From Gemmatimonadaceae bacterium (lineage in GTDB: Bacteria > Gemmatimonadota > Gemmatimonadetes > Gemmatimonadales > Gemmatimonadaceae): 64,000 bases of DNA. How positions within the stretch are numbered: position 1 is the stretch's first letter; the number at the start of each line of letters is the position of its first letter. This document shows positions 41,856-51,728 of this stretch, in pieces. The stretch is taken from NCBI GenBank assembly GCA_025934775.1, contig JAICWO010000010.1, positions 124,001 to 188,000 of the forward strand, written 5' to 3'. The notes beneath the pieces were generated by a model that ran no database searches, was not told the DNA's origin, and saw nothing but the letters and a program-made list of their open reading frames with translations. A program made the translations under genes and the position numbers.

Positions 41856-41886
41856 AAAGAGGGCCGAGCGATGCTCGGCCCTCTTT
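41856..41886. terminator. Bidirectional rho-independent terminator
   Basis: A 14-bp perfect stem (41856-41869 with 41873-41886) with a GAT loop, bordered by AAA on the left and TTT on the right, so it works in both directions. It ends the transpeptidase operon and could also end the minus-strand tRNA-Asn transcript. Confidence 0.9.
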
Positions 41887-41902
41887 CGTTTGTTGGAGAT
41901 GA

Positions 41903-41975
41903 CTGGGGCGGATGGACTCGAACCATCAACTTCCCGGTTAACAGCCGGGCGGTCTGCCAGTTGACCTACGCCCCA
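41903..41975 (-). tRNA. tRNA-Asn (anticodon GUU)
   Basis: The minus strand folds as a full 73-nt cloverleaf: acceptor TGGGGCG/CGCCCCA, D stem GGTC/GACC, anticodon stem CCCGG/CCGGG with loop CTGTTAA (anticodon GTT), variable AAGTT, T stem GATGG/CCATC with TTCGAGT loop, and discriminator G. CCA is not encoded. No integrase or attachment duplication is seen beside it. Confidence 0.95.
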
Positions 41976-42143
41976 CCGATGTGCACGACAGTATCGGCAC
42001 GTGCAACACAAAACCCGCCGGTAATCTAGCGACCAGCCGGATCAGCGCCGGTCAAGCGAGCGCTCCGTCAACTTTGTGACGCACGGCACAGCTCGTACGT
42101 CACTTGGTTTGGCAGCGGGCACCCCTCGTCATTCGGAGGCGCT

Positions 42144-42728
42144 ATGAACGGTCGCTCCCTCGTCGTGTGCACGATCGTGGGAACGCTGGTGCTGTTCGTC
42201 TGGCAACTGCTGTCGAACACGTTGATCCCGTGGCACGCCGCCACATATCACCCATTCGCCGTCGACACGACGGCGGCGGTGGTGCGCGCCTTTCGCGTGC
42301 AGGCGCCCACGAACGGTGTCTATGCGAATCCGCATGGCATGGTGGTGATGATGAGCGCGACCCCTGACTACCTCGATCAGACGACGCTCATGGGAAAAAT
42401 GCTGGGCCGGCAGGCGGCGATCGATCTCTTCGCTGCCGCGATCCTCTGTCTGCTCGCGGCCCGCGTCCGCGAGCAGCAGCCGGTCGCGGTGGCGGCGGTC
42501 GCCGCGTTCGGAGCGCTCGCGACGTCGGTGGTGGGAGAACTCGGCAACTGGAACTGGTACGGCTTCGGAATTCCCTGGGCGCTGGTGAACATCGTCGATG
42601 TGACGGTTTCGTTTTTCCTCGCCGGCTTGGCGATCGCGTGGCTCGCGCGGCGCATGACCGGCGGAGCCATCGCCGGCGCTGTGGGCGGCGAGTATCGACC
42701 CGCGCGGGAGTCGGTGAGAACCGGCTGA
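42144..42728 (+). CDS. Membrane protein of unknown function
   Basis: A 194-residue protein with four predicted helices: residues about 7-25 (VCTIVGTLVLFVWQLLSNTL), 92-108, 114-134 and 145-170 (VNIVDVTVSFFLAGLAIAWLA). The 65 residues after the first helix would lie outside. Family not recognised. It ends in a Gly/Ala-rich, Arg-containing tail. A strong GC palindrome terminator lies 31 bp after the stop. Confidence 0.7.
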   Translation: MNGRSLVVCTIVGTLVLFVWQLLSNTLIPWHAATYHPFAVDTTAAVVRAFRVQAPTNGVYANPHGMVVMMSATPDYLDQTTLMGKMLGRQAAIDLFAAAILCLLAARVREQQPVAVAAVAAFGALATSVVGELGNWNWYGFGIPWALVNIVDVTVSFFLAGLAIAWLARRMTGGAIAGAVGGEYRPARESVRTG

Positions 42729-42759
42729 TCGTTTACGCGTTAAGCGATCGAATTCAGAT

Positions 42760-42783
42760 GCGGGGCCGCGCGCGCGGCCCCGC
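42760..42783 (+). terminator. 24-bp perfect GC palindrome, likely terminator
   Basis: Bases 42760-42783 form a perfect self-complementary sequence (GCGGGGCCGCGC and its complement), followed by gttcgtttt. It follows the 42144 gene and probably ends its transcript. Confidence 0.7.
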
Positions 42784-42857
42784 GTTCGTTTTCAGTACGT
42801 CGTCTCGCACGCAGCAGCCGATACTCAGAGCAACTGTGTTACATCAGCGCAGCGCGA

Positions 42858-44039
42858 TTGTCCTTGGAAGGAACAAATTCTTCAATCACAGTGCGTCGTA
42901 GCCTTCACGTTGATTTGATACGCGCGATTGCCGCGGTGGGGATTGCCGCGAGTAGCGCGGCATGCGGCAGCAATGGCTTCGCTGGTTTCCATGCCAGCTC
43001 GGACACGGTGTACGTCGGCGTGGCGGTCGGTCTGAGCTCGCCCGAACGCTACGTGAACGTCTTCAAGGGCGTGCAGCTCGCCCTCGATCAGCTCAACGAG
43101 TCGCGCCCGGAGGGAGCGCCGCCGCTCGGCATGCGGCGCGCACCGTCGGACGCGAAGTCGCCGGTCGACGTCGCCGCGGCTTTTCGGGATGATCCGGCCG
43201 TGGTGGGCGTGGTGGGGCACACCGAGAGCGACCCGACGATCACCGCGGCGCCGCTCTATGATGACCGCAGCGACGGCGGCAAGCGCGCGCTCATCGCGAT
43301 CTCGCCTACCGCCGCGAGTCGTGAGGTGACGCTGGCGAGCGATTGGATTTTTCGCGTCTGCCCGGGCGTCGACCGGCAGGCGCAGATCCTCGCCAAGTAC
43401 ATGAGCGATTCGCTCGAGCTCGCGCACGTCGCGATCGTCTACCGCAACGACGTCGCGGGCCGCGAATTCCTGCAGGCGTTCGTGCCGGCGATGTCGGCCG
43501 GGAAGGTCATCGAGCGGGATCCGTTCGTCGAAGAGATCGACGAATTCGATCTCTACGCGCGCCGCCTCGCGCGCTCCAAGCCCGATGGCGTGGTGGTCTA
43601 CGCCAACAGCAACGACGTCCTCGAGATCAGTCGGGCGCTTCACGCGGCCGGGATCAATCCGATCATCGTGAGCACCAACGGGCCGAGCGCGCAGGACCTG
43701 CGCGATACCTCGGCGGCTCGCGCGTTCCACGGCTTGCGCTATCTCTCGCTGTACTCGCCGGCGCAGCAACTCACGCCGGCAAGTCCGCGGTTCGTTGGCG
43801 CGTACACGCGTGAATTCAACGCGGCGCCGGATCACTGGGCCGCGCTCAGCTACGATGCGGCGATGCTCATTGGCCGGGCGATGCAGGCGGTCGGGCCCGA
43901 TCGCGCGGCCATCCGGGCGTGGGTCGCCAAGGTCGGACACGGCGCACCCGCGTTCGACGGAGCGACGGGGGCGATCGCGTTCGACGATTCGCGGAATCCG
44001 GTGAACAAGCCGGCGATCGTCACCACGGTGACGCAATGA
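42858..44039 (+). CDS. Substrate-binding lipoprotein, Leu/Ile/Val-binding (Peripla_BP_6) type
   Basis: A roughly 385-residue periplasmic binding protein tethered as a lipoprotein: [19 protein letters not shown] contains the lipobox SAAC. The body is a type I periplasmic fold: [68 protein letters not shown] and [11 protein letters not shown]. No in-frame ATG exists; the start may be TTG 42858, TTG 42864 or GTG 42891. No ABC permease follows; instead its stop overlaps the start of a chemoreceptor (ATGA), so it probably presents a ligand to that receptor. Confidence 0.88.
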   Translation: MSLEGTNSSITVRRSLHVDLIRAIAAVGIAASSAACGSNGFAGFHASSDTVYVGVAVGLSSPERYVNVFKGVQLALDQLNESRPEGAPPLGMRRAPSDAKSPVDVAAAFRDDPAVVGVVGHTESDPTITAAPLYDDRSDGGKRALIAISPTAASREVTLASDWIFRVCPGVDRQAQILAKYMSDSLELAHVAIVYRNDVAGREFLQAFVPAMSAGKVIERDPFVEEIDEFDLYARRLARSKPDGVVVYANSNDVLEISRALHAAGINPIIVSTNGPSAQDLRDTSAARAFHGLRYLSLYSPAQQLTPASPRFVGAYTREFNAAPDHWAALSYDAAMLIGRAMQAVGPDRAAIRAWVAKVGHGAPAFDGATGAIAFDDSRNPVNKPAIVTTVTQ

Positions 44040-45745
44040 CAGTTCTCGAATTGCGCCGGTGGACGATCCGCGGCCGCCTCGCCCTCGGGTTCGGGAGCAC
44101 CATCATCTTTCTGGCCGCGCTCGCCACCGTGGGCCTCACGACGCTGCGACGCACGCAGTCGGCGATGCAGTCGCAGTTGGCCGCCGCGATCAGCGTACGG
44201 GCCGATCTGTCCACATCGGACGGCGCGACGCGCGACTTCGTGATTCTCGCCGAGAACGATCTGCTCGGCGGCAATCCGGCGTACCGCGCGCGCATGGACA
44301 GTGTCTTCAGCGTGGCCGATTCGGCGCGCCGCGTCCTCACGATCGGTACGGCGCTCACCGACGCCGAACGAGCGCGGCTCGAGCACGTGGGCGAGTTGCA
44401 ATCGCGCATCGGCGTCCGGCTCGCGCTCGCGCGCGCCGCGTCGGACCTCGGCGAGCGTGACGAAGCCGTGCGACAGGCACGCTTCTCCGAGGTGCTGCTC
44501 GACAGCCTGTTCGCCGACTCGCGCGAGATCGCGACGGCGCGCTCGGCGCAGAGCGAACGCCAGTTGTCGACGATTCAGGCCGACGCGCGCCGCCAGCAGA
44601 TCCTGCTCGGCGCGCTCGGCGCGATTGGCGTGCTGCTCGCGATTCTCTTCGGACTCGCGACGTGGCGCGCGGTGGTGCAGCCGCTGGGGCGGCTCACGAC
44701 CGCGGCGCGGCGCATGGGCGACGGCGACTTTCGCATCGAGCTGGAGGAGCACGGGCTGGACGAGGAGTATCGGGTGCTCACACACGCGCTGCTCGACACG
44801 ACGAAGCGGCTTGGAACACTCGTGCACGCGATTCAAGTGCAGGCCAACGAAGTCACCGCGTCCGCCACCACGCTCACCAGCTCGTCGGGTGAAGCGGCGA
44901 GCGCCACGCGACAGATCAGCACGACGATCGAAAGCATCGCGAGCGCCGCGGCGGAGCAGATCCACCAACTGTCCGCGTCGCGCACGGTGCTCGAGCGCGT
45001 CGGCAAGTCGGCGGACCAACTCCGCGAGACCGCCTCCGTCTCGAGCGAGCTCGGAACGCGCATCAACGCCACGGCCGGCGACGCGCAGCACGAGATCGGC
45101 GAGGCGCTCAGAATGCTGCAGAGTGCGCGCGACGTGATCGCGACGTCGGCGACTGGTGTCGAGCGACTCAAGACGGCGTCGTCGTCGATCGATACGTTCG
45201 TCTCGGCCATTCAGGACGTGGCCGACATGACGAACCTCCTCGCGCTCAACGCGGCGATCGAGGCGGCGCGCGCGGGCGAGCACGGCCGCGGCTTCGCCGT
45301 GGTCGCCGACGAAGTACGGCAACTCGCGGCGCGGAGCGGGGAGTCCGCGCTCGAAGTGCGCTCGGTGGTCGATGCGATGCGGCGCGATGTTGCCGCCGCG
45401 GCGCGCGCGTTCGCCGATGGCGTGTCAGCGCTCGGCGACGTGGACCAGATCTCGCGCACCGCGACCGCCGCCCTCGAGCGAATCCAGGCGGCCGTCGCGG
45501 GTCTCGAGAGCGTCGCCGGAACGTTGGAAGGCGCGGCGTCAATGAATCGCGATGCTGTCGTGGAGCTCGTGCGCCAGGTGGACGTCACTGCCGGCGGCGC
45601 ACAGGATCAAGCCGCGGCGAGCGAGGAAGCCGCCGCTGGTGCTCAGCAGTCCGCCGCGTCGACCGAGGACATGGCCGCCACCGCGTCGCGCCTGCACGAG
45701 AATGCGGCCAAGCTGACGGAGCTGGTGGCGGCGTTTACGGTGTGA
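44036..45745 (+). CDS. Methyl-accepting chemotaxis protein
   Basis: A 569-residue transmembrane chemoreceptor. Helix 1 is about residues 15-38, followed by a periplasmic helical bundle (39-185), helix 2 (about 190-212, [19 protein letters not shown]), a HAMP domain (213-265) and the signalling domain with the hairpin tip [31 protein letters not shown]. Methylation-type helices flank it and are Ala/Ser/Glu-rich. No C-terminal CheR-binding pentapeptide (ends ELVAAFTV). ATG 44036 overlaps the binding-protein stop. No che genes occur in the window. Confidence 0.93.
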   Translation: MTVLELRRWTIRGRLALGFGSTIIFLAALATVGLTTLRRTQSAMQSQLAAAISVRADLSTSDGATRDFVILAENDLLGGNPAYRARMDSVFSVADSARRVLTIGTALTDAERARLEHVGELQSRIGVRLALARAASDLGERDEAVRQARFSEVLLDSLFADSREIATARSAQSERQLSTIQADARRQQILLGALGAIGVLLAILFGLATWRAVVQPLGRLTTAARRMGDGDFRIELEEHGLDEEYRVLTHALLDTTKRLGTLVHAIQVQANEVTASATTLTSSSGEAASATRQISTTIESIASAAAEQIHQLSASRTVLERVGKSADQLRETASVSSELGTRINATAGDAQHEIGEALRMLQSARDVIATSATGVERLKTASSSIDTFVSAIQDVADMTNLLALNAAIEAARAGEHGRGFAVVADEVRQLAARSGESALEVRSVVDAMRRDVAAAARAFADGVSALGDVDQISRTATAALERIQAAVAGLESVAGTLEGAASMNRDAVVELVRQVDVTAGGAQDQAAASEEAAAGAQQSAASTEDMAATASRLHENAAKLTELVAAFTV

Positions 45746-45750
45746 GAGCA

Positions 45751-45838
45751 GAGAGTGGAGAGTGGAGAGTGGAGAATGGAGAATGGAAGCTCCTTCCACT
45801 CTCTACTCTCCACTCTCGTCTCTCCCTCTCTACTCTTC
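45751..45838. repeat. Purine/pyrimidine-rich tandem and inverted repeat
   Basis: Three copies of GAGAGTG/GGAGAGTG followed by two of GGAGAAT run to about 45788, then the complementary pyrimidine strand (45791-45817), making an imperfect 26-bp hairpin, with a further CT tract to 45838. One strand is almost pure purine. It begins 6 bp past the chemoreceptor stop and is probably a terminator-like or dispersed palindromic element. Confidence 0.65.
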
Positions 45839-45842
45839 ACGC

Positions 45843-46964
45843 ATGTCCGCCGAGCACCATTCGATCTGGACGCATGGGCAGTCGCTGAATCTGCCGGCAC
45901 TCACCCGCGAGCAGCACGCCGATGTGTGCGTGGTCGGTTTGGGCGGCTCCGGTCTCGCGTGCATTCACGCGCTGCTCGACGCCGGCAAGAGCGTGGTCGG
46001 TGTGGATGCCTCCGAAGTCGCGGGCGGTGCCGCGGGATCGAATGGCGGATTTCTGCTCGGCGGCCTCGCGATGTTTCACCACGACGCGGTCGAGCGATTC
46101 GGTCGTGAGACGGCGCGGCGAATCTATGTGAAAACGCTAGCGCAGATCGATCGCATGGCTGCCGAGACGCCGAGCGCGGTGCACCGAACCGGAACGCTGC
46201 GGATCGCGATCTCCGACGCCGAGCGACACGATTGCGAGCGGCAGTACGCGTGCATGCGGGACGACGAGCTTCCGGTCGAGTGGTACGACGGCCCGGAGGG
46301 ACACGGATTGCTCTTTCCGTCGGATGCTGCGTTCGATCCTGGACTGCGCTGCCGAACGTTGGCGCGCAACGCGCTAGGACGCGGCGCGCGCCTCTTCGAG
46401 CAGTCACCGGCGCTGTGGATCGCGGAAGCGAGCGTGACGAGCGAGCGCGGCTCCGTTCGCGCGCGTGATGTCGTCGTTGCCGTCGATGGCAAGCTCGAGA
46501 CGCTGCTTCCGGAGCTCGCGACGCGCGTTCGCACGGCGAGGCTCCAAATGCTCGCCACCGCGCCGCTCGACATTCGCATCTTCCCGCGGCCCGTGTATGC
46601 GCGCTGGGGTTTGGATTACTGGCAGCAACGCGCGGATCTGCGCGTGGTCGTCGGCGGCGCCCGCGACGTTGGTGGCATCGCCGAGTGGACGACGTGCACT
46701 GACACGAGCGGCGCGGTGCAGGGCGCGCTCGACGTGCTGCTCCGCGACGGCCTGCATATGTCCGCGCCAGTCACGCATCGCTGGGCGGCGTCGGTCGGCT
46801 ACACGGCGAGCGGGTTGCCAGTGATCGACGAAGTGCGGCCGCGCGTCTGGGCGATCGGCGGCTACTCGGGAACCGGCAACGTGGTCGGCGCGCTCTGCGG
46901 CCGCGCCGTCGCCGACCTGATCGTGCGTGGCAGGTCGGCAATGGCGGATCTGCTGCGCGCTTAG
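45843..46964 (+). CDS. FAD-dependent oxidoreductase (DAO family)
   Basis: A 373-residue flavoprotein. The N-terminal Rossmann motif is ADVCVVGLGGSGLACIHALL, followed by VVGVDASEVAGGAAGSNGGF. The C-terminal FAD site is PRVWAIGGYSGTGNVVGAL. It is similar in form to glycine/sarcosine oxidase-like and GlpD/PuuB-type enzymes that oxidise amines or amino acids; the substrate is not indicated. ATG 45843 gives the usual distance to the GxGxxG motif. It ends in a 4-bp convergent overlap with the PRC-barrel gene. Confidence 0.9.
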   Translation: MSAEHHSIWTHGQSLNLPALTREQHADVCVVGLGGSGLACIHALLDAGKSVVGVDASEVAGGAAGSNGGFLLGGLAMFHHDAVERFGRETARRIYVKTLAQIDRMAAETPSAVHRTGTLRIAISDAERHDCERQYACMRDDELPVEWYDGPEGHGLLFPSDAAFDPGLRCRTLARNALGRGARLFEQSPALWIAEASVTSERGSVRARDVVVAVDGKLETLLPELATRVRTARLQMLATAPLDIRIFPRPVYARWGLDYWQQRADLRVVVGGARDVGGIAEWTTCTDTSGAVQGALDVLLRDGLHMSAPVTHRWAASVGYTASGLPVIDEVRPRVWAIGGYSGTGNVVGALCGRAVADLIVRGRSAMADLLRA

Positions 46965-47506
46965 AGGTCCGTGCTCACTCGGTCGATCTTGCGACGATTG
47001 GCATGTCGCCGCTCGACCGCTGGTTCGGAGTCGACGTCCTCCGGCGCGAGCTCGTCCGCACGCGCGACCTCGTCGGCGACCGCGCGCTCCCGGATGACTT
47101 CGCGATCGGGATAGCGTATCGTGCCGGCGCTCTGCTCGACCGCTGGCGGCGGCAGCGCGTCGGCGCGCGCGATGTTCGTCTGCGGCAAGTCGGCCGAATC
47201 CATGAGCACGATGCGCCGCTCGCGATCGATCTGCGCGACGCGGATCGGCACGAAGGTGTGCTTGTCGGAGCCCGGCAGGTCGATGTCGAGCATCACGACT
47301 TCGCCCGCCTTGGCATCGATGAGTAAATCGTGAACCGAGCCGAGCTGGCGGCCGCTGACGGTGCGGATCTCCCAGCCTCGAATGTCGGGCTCGCCGTCCG
47401 AGACCGACCAGGAGTCCAGCGTGCTGAGCGGGACGAGCTGTTCACGTTCGCGAGCATACGGTCCGACGCCTGCGGCGTCGCGTGCATGCCGATCGTTCCG
47501 TTCCAT
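46961..47506 (-). CDS. PRC-barrel domain protein
   Basis: A 181-residue protein with a PRC-barrel in the middle (about residues 35-95): LVPLSTLDSWSVSDGEPDIR, GWEIRTVSGRQLGSVHDLLI and DAKAGEVVMLDIDLP, IPIRVAQIDRERR-like strand, then a long charged, probably disordered C-terminus (EQSAGTIRYPDREVIRERAV, DELAPEDVDSEPAVERRHAN). PRC-barrels occur in photosynthetic reaction-centre H subunits and in RNA-maturation and stress proteins. ATG 47506 has a good GGAGGGG ribosome site. Confidence 0.85.
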   Translation of the reverse strand: MERNDRHARDAAGVGPYAREREQLVPLSTLDSWSVSDGEPDIRGWEIRTVSGRQLGSVHDLLIDAKAGEVVMLDIDLPGSDKHTFVPIRVAQIDRERRIVLMDSADLPQTNIARADALPPPAVEQSAGTIRYPDREVIRERAVADEVARADELAPEDVDSEPAVERRHANRRKIDRVSTDL

Positions 47507-47538
47507 GCGTCCCCTCCTGCGGCGGCCGGTGAAGAATC

Positions 47539-47661
47539 TCACAGGCTGCCGGAACGGTAATAGAGGAAGTAATACGCGAGCGCGGCGATGATCACGATCG
47601 CGATGAGGATCCAAGCCCAAGCCATGCTTCGGCGGCGCGGCTCGACACGAATTTCAGCCAT
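47539..47661 (-). CDS. Very small single-helix membrane protein
   Basis: A 40-residue protein: MAEIRVEPRRRS, one helix AWAWILIAIVIIAALAYYFL and a short YYRSGSL tail. ATG 47661 has GGAG 8 bases upstream. It sits 32 bp upstream of the PRC-barrel gene in the same direction, likely one operon. Function unknown. Confidence 0.65.
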   Translation of the reverse strand: MAEIRVEPRRRSMAWAWILIAIVIIAALAYYFLYYRSGSL

Positions 47662-47795
47662 CCAGGAGTCTCCGGAGCGTTGGGCCCGCGTGCGGTGACG
47701 GCGGGCGTCGATCAGTCTGCAAGCCGGACGCCACTGGCGCGGCGGCACCGGGTGGCGCTTTACACGGGAGCGGGAGCGCAGGAGTTTTCTAGGGA

Positions 47796-49229
47796 ATGCC
47801 CGTCATGCTTCGACGAGTCCTGCTCGCGCTGCTCACCGCGGCCGCGACGGCCGGCGCCCAAATGGCTCCGGCCGAGTCCCCGGCGCGCTGGGTGGATTCG
47901 ATTTTTGCGCCGTACGCCACCGGCCGCACGCCGGGCTGTGCCGTCGGCGTGAGCCGGCACGGCGATCTCGACTTGGCGAAGGGCTACGGGATCGCGGATC
48001 TCTCGACCGGGGCGCGGATCACTCCGAGCACGCCGTTCTACATCGCGTCGCTCTCGAAGCAGTTCACGGCGATGAGCATCGTGCTGCTTGCCGAAGCGGG
48101 AAAGCTCTCGCTCGATGATTCGGTGCGGCGGTGGGTGCCCGAGCTCCCGGCGTTCGGCGCGCCGATCACGCTCCGCGAGCTGCTCCATCACACGAGCGGG
48201 CTGCGCGATTACTTCACGCTCCTCGCGGTCTCCGGATGGCCGAGCGACGGCCCGCTGACGCAGCAGCAGTTCCTCGACCTCATGCACCGGCAGAAGAGCC
48301 TCAACTTCCAACCGGGCGACGAGTTTCTCTACAGCAACTCGGGCTACGTGCTGCTCGCGATCGTGGTGCAGCGCGCGTCGGGCGAATCGCTCCGCGACTT
48401 CGCCGCACGGCACATCTTCGCGCCGCTCGGCATGACGCACACGGAATTCCGCGACGACCACCGCGAGGTGATCGCCGGAATGGCGGCGGGGTACCAGCCG
48501 GCGGGCGCGACGTTCCGGGTGAGCGAGCCCGAGTTCGACGTGGTCGGCGACGGCGGCGCGTACTCCACGGTCGAGGACTTAGCAAAATGGAATGACAATT
48601 TTAATACGGCCACGGTGGGCGGCAAAGCCGGCATCGCGATGATGCTCGAGCCGGGCACGCTCAACGACGGCCAGACCATTCCATATGCGCTCGCGCTCTC
48701 CATCGGCCGCCAGGCCGGCCTCACGAGCTACTCCCACGCCGGCGCGTACGGCGGCTATCGCAGCTCGATGCTCCGCATCCCGGACGCGGAGCTTTCGGTG
48801 GTGACGCTGTGCAACACGTCCACCGCGCCCGCCACGCTCGCCGAGCAGGTCGCCGACGTATTTCTCGGCACGGCGGAAGCGGCGCCCGCGATCGCCGTGC
48901 CGGACCTGACGAGCACGTGGCTCGCGGGCACGGGGCAGTCGGCCGACAGCCCGGCGCCCCGCCAGCGCGCCGACCGCCTCGCCGACCTCGCGGGCAGCTA
49001 CTACAGCGAGGAGCTCGATCTCCACGTGGCGCTGTCGGGACGCGACGGCGTGCTGATCCTCCGCCGGCCCCACGCGTCGGACATCCGCTTCGTGCCGCTC
49101 GGCGACGATCTCTTCACGAGCAGCGACAAGATGCTGCTCCGCGTGCTGCGGGACGACCGCGCCGAGATCACCGGGTTCACGTTGACGATCAATCGCGTGC
49201 GCGACCTCGAGTTCACGAGAGCGCATTAG
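47796..49229 (+). CDS. Exported serine hydrolase, class C beta-lactamase/DD-peptidase family
   Basis: A 477-residue protein with a signal peptide (LRRVLLALLTAAATAGAQ). The catalytic SxxK is S85-L-S-K88, the second motif is YSNSGY (YxN) and the third is HAGAYGG (HxG). TLRELLHHTSGLRDY and DGGAYSTVEDLAKW are family features. The last 90 residues (about 390-477) form a separate small beta domain of the type found in lipocalin-like tails of these hydrolases. The activity could be esterase, D-aminopeptidase or a beta-lactamase-like function; the substrate is not predictable. Convergent with hrpB (8-bp gap). Confidence 0.9.
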   Translation: MPVMLRRVLLALLTAAATAGAQMAPAESPARWVDSIFAPYATGRTPGCAVGVSRHGDLDLAKGYGIADLSTGARITPSTPFYIASLSKQFTAMSIVLLAEAGKLSLDDSVRRWVPELPAFGAPITLRELLHHTSGLRDYFTLLAVSGWPSDGPLTQQQFLDLMHRQKSLNFQPGDEFLYSNSGYVLLAIVVQRASGESLRDFAARHIFAPLGMTHTEFRDDHREVIAGMAAGYQPAGATFRVSEPEFDVVGDGGAYSTVEDLAKWNDNFNTATVGGKAGIAMMLEPGTLNDGQTIPYALALSIGRQAGLTSYSHAGAYGGYRSSMLRIPDAELSVVTLCNTSTAPATLAEQVADVFLGTAEAAPAIAVPDLTSTWLAGTGQSADSPAPRQRADRLADLAGSYYSEELDLHVALSGRDGVLILRRPHASDIRFVPLGDDLFTSSDKMLLRVLRDDRAEITGFTLTINRVRDLEFTRAH

Positions 49230-49237
49230 CGGCGTCG

Positions 49238-51667
49238 CTATTTCGGCCTGGGCTTCGCGCGGCGCGTCGGGGCCGCGGTGAGCGGATCGTCCGGCCACTC
49301 GTGCTTGGGGTAGCGCCCGCGGAGATCCCTCCGAACGTCGAAGTAGCTCGTGCGCCAGAAGCCGGCGAGGTCGCGCGTCACTTGGACCGGGCGCGATGCC
49401 GGCGAGAGGAGCTGCATCGTCACCGGCACGCGGCCGTCGAGCACGCGCGGCGATTCCGTCATCCCGAACACTTCCTGCAACCGCACCGCGAGCATCGGCG
49501 AATCGGGATCGGAGTAGTCGACCGGTATGCGCGAGCCGGTCGGCACCTCGATGTGCGTTGGCGCGAGCACGTCCAGCGCACGCCGCTGCTGCCAGGTGAG
49601 ACGCGCGGCCAAGGCGTCGGCGAGATCGACGCGCGCGAGATCGCTCCACTTTCGAATCTTCTCGAGACGCGGCGCGAGCCACTCGTCCAGATCCGTGAGG
49701 AGCGCTTCGTCCGAGACCGCCGGCCACGCGGGGTCGTGACGTGCAATGAACGCCATGCGTCCGCGGAGCCGTCGTGCGCCGTCGGACCAGGGGAGCGCGG
49801 AGAGGCCGCGGCGCCGAATCGCCTCGGTGAGCGCACGACGGATCGCGTCGTCATCGGGATCGCGCAGCGCCGACTCGCGCAGTACGATGGCGCCGAGCCG
49901 CTCTTCGCGGCGCGCGCGGATGGCATCGGTGCGCTCGTCGAAATCAATGACATCGCGCTCCGTGATGTGGCTCGCGAACATCCCGACGAGCTCCGCTTCG
50001 TCGATCGATGCGGCGAGGAAGATCCGGCTCTCCGGCCGCGCGTCGTCGAGCTCCGCGGCGACGATGTACGGTGCGGTCGCGAGGCCTTGAGATCCGAGCA
50101 GCTCGGCGCCGCGGCCGTTGCGCAGCACGTACCGCGCACGCTCGCCGGGCCGGCGGCGGGCGACGCGATCCGGGTACGCGAGCGCGAGCAGCGCACCCGC
50201 CGCATCGAGCGGCGCGGCCTCGGAGCGATCGAGCCGCAACTGGCGCGCGAGCCGGTCCGCCTCGGCGCGCACCCGGCGCAGCAGGTCTCGATCGAGCGTC
50301 GCGCCGGGCGCGGAGTCGCGCGTGCCGCGCAGCGCCTCGAGCCGCGGCACGACGTCGGCATCGATTGGCGCCGGGCCGCCGCGAAACATGTCGCGCTCGC
50401 CGAGGAGCGCGGCGACGTCGCAGGCGAGGCGGCCGGCGCCGCGTTCGCGGGCTCTAATGAGCATATGAGAAAGGCGCGGATGCGCGGGGAGGGCCGCCAT
50501 CTCCACGCCCGTCGGCGTCACGCGGCCGTCCGCATCGATCGCGTCGAGCTCGACGAGCAGCTCGCGCGCTTGCGCGAACGCCGCGGCCGGCGGTGGATCG
50601 ATCCACGCCAGCTCGTCGGGCCGGTCGACCCCTGCCGCGGCGAGGTCGAGCGCGAGCGGCGCGAGGTCGGCGCTGATGATCTCCGGCGGCGTGTTCGCGA
50701 GGAGCGATGCGGTCTCGTGCTCCGACCAGAGCCTGTAGCACACGCCCGGAGCCATGCGTCCGGCGCGGCCGCGCCGCTGGTCGGCCGACGCGCGGGACAC
50801 GCGTACGGTCTCGAGCCGCGTCATGCCGGATTGCGGCGAGAAGCGCGGCACACGCGACAAGCCCGCGTCGATCACCACCGTGACGCCTTCGATCGTCAGG
50901 CTCGTTTCGGCGATCGACGTGGCGAGCACGATCTTGCGGCGGCCATCATGAGATGGCCGGATGGCGCGGTCCTGCGCATCCTGCGGCAGCGCGCCGAACA
51001 GCGGCGCGACGATGTCGCCGTCGCGCTCGCGCGCGAGCAACGCAAGCTCGACGCGGCGGATCTCGCCGGCGCCGGGGAGGAAGACGAGAATGTCGCCGGC
51101 GCGCTCGCGCCGCGCCTCCATGATCGCGCCGACGACCGCCGACTCGACCGGCGTGTTCGCGCGGGGCGGCCGATGGATCGTCTCGACCGGAAAGCTCCGG
51201 CCTTCACTCGTGACGATCGGCGCGCCGCCGAGCAGGTGCGCGACCGCCTCGCCATCGAGCGTCGCCGACATTATGAGAATTCGTAAATCCGGCCGCAGGA
51301 GGCGCTGCGTTCGCAGCGCGAGCGCCAGGCCGAGATCCGCGTCGAGGCTGCGCTCGTGGAATTCGTCGAAGATCACCGCCGCGACTCCATCCAGCGTTGG
51401 GTCGTGTTGGAGTCGGCGCGTCAGGATGCCCTCGGTCACCACCTCGATGCGCGTCGCCGGCGACGTCCGCGACTCGCCGCGCATCCGATACCCGATCGTC
51501 TCTCCCGGCCGTTCGCCGAGCTGCTCGGCGAGCCGGTGTGCCGCAGCGCGCGTCGCGAGCCGCCGCGGCTCGAGCATGACGACGGTTCCGCGATGCATCC
51601 ACGGCTCGTCCATGAGCACGAGCGGAACGCGCGTCGTCTTGCCGGCACCGGGCGGCGCCTGGAGCAC
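49238..51667 (-). CDS. hrpB: ATP-dependent RNA helicase HrpB (DExH box)
   Basis: An 809-residue (or longer) HrpB helicase. Walker A APPGAGKTT, LEPRRLATRAAAHRLAEQL, GYRMRGES, VTEGILTRRLQ, DEFHERS, MSATLDGE, and domain 2 with IRPSHDGRRKIVLATSIAETSL and DQRRGRAGRMAPG, then the HrpB C-terminal domain ending at the basic RRAKPRPK. The first standard start codon, GTG 51667, lies only 7 residues before the Walker A GAGKT. The open frame reaches back into the preceding gene with family-like residues (NLAIEPALPALRDALSTHTS), so translation may begin upstream at a rare codon near 51742. Confidence 0.92.
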   Translation of the reverse strand: MLQAPPGAGKTTRVPLVLMDEPWMHRGTVVMLEPRRLATRAAAHRLAEQLGERPGETIGYRMRGESRTSPATRIEVVTEGILTRRLQHDPTLDGVAAVIFDEFHERSLDADLGLALALRTQRLLRPDLRILIMSATLDGEAVAHLLGGAPIVTSEGRSFPVETIHRPPRANTPVESAVVGAIMEARRERAGDILVFLPGAGEIRRVELALLARERDGDIVAPLFGALPQDAQDRAIRPSHDGRRKIVLATSIAETSLTIEGVTVVIDAGLSRVPRFSPQSGMTRLETVRVSRASADQRRGRAGRMAPGVCYRLWSEHETASLLANTPPEIISADLAPLALDLAAAGVDRPDELAWIDPPPAAAFAQARELLVELDAIDADGRVTPTGVEMAALPAHPRLSHMLIRARERGAGRLACDVAALLGERDMFRGGPAPIDADVVPRLEALRGTRDSAPGATLDRDLLRRVRAEADRLARQLRLDRSEAAPLDAAGALLALAYPDRVARRRPGERARYVLRNGRGAELLGSQGLATAPYIVAAELDDARPESRIFLAASIDEAELVGMFASHITERDVIDFDERTDAIRARREERLGAIVLRESALRDPDDDAIRRALTEAIRRRGLSALPWSDGARRLRGRMAFIARHDPAWPAVSDEALLTDLDEWLAPRLEKIRKWSDLARVDLADALAARLTWQQRRALDVLAPTHIEVPTGSRIPVDYSDPDSPMLAVRLQEVFGMTESPRVLDGRVPVTMQLLSPASRPVQVTRDLAGFWRTSYFDVRRDLRGRYPKHEWPDDPLTAAPTRRAKPRPK

Positions 51668-51728
51668 GGCGGATGTGTGTGTGGAGAGCGCGTCCCGGAG
51701 CGCAGGGAGCGCAGGCTCGATCGCGAGA

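Noticed and set aside
41903-41975. tRNA-Asn as a possible integration site for a genomic island
   Set aside because: No integrase, no duplicated tRNA 3' end and no composition change beside it.
48809-51286. 825-residue plus-strand frame opposite hrpB
   Set aside because: Shadow of HrpB; Arg/Ala-rich with no domains.
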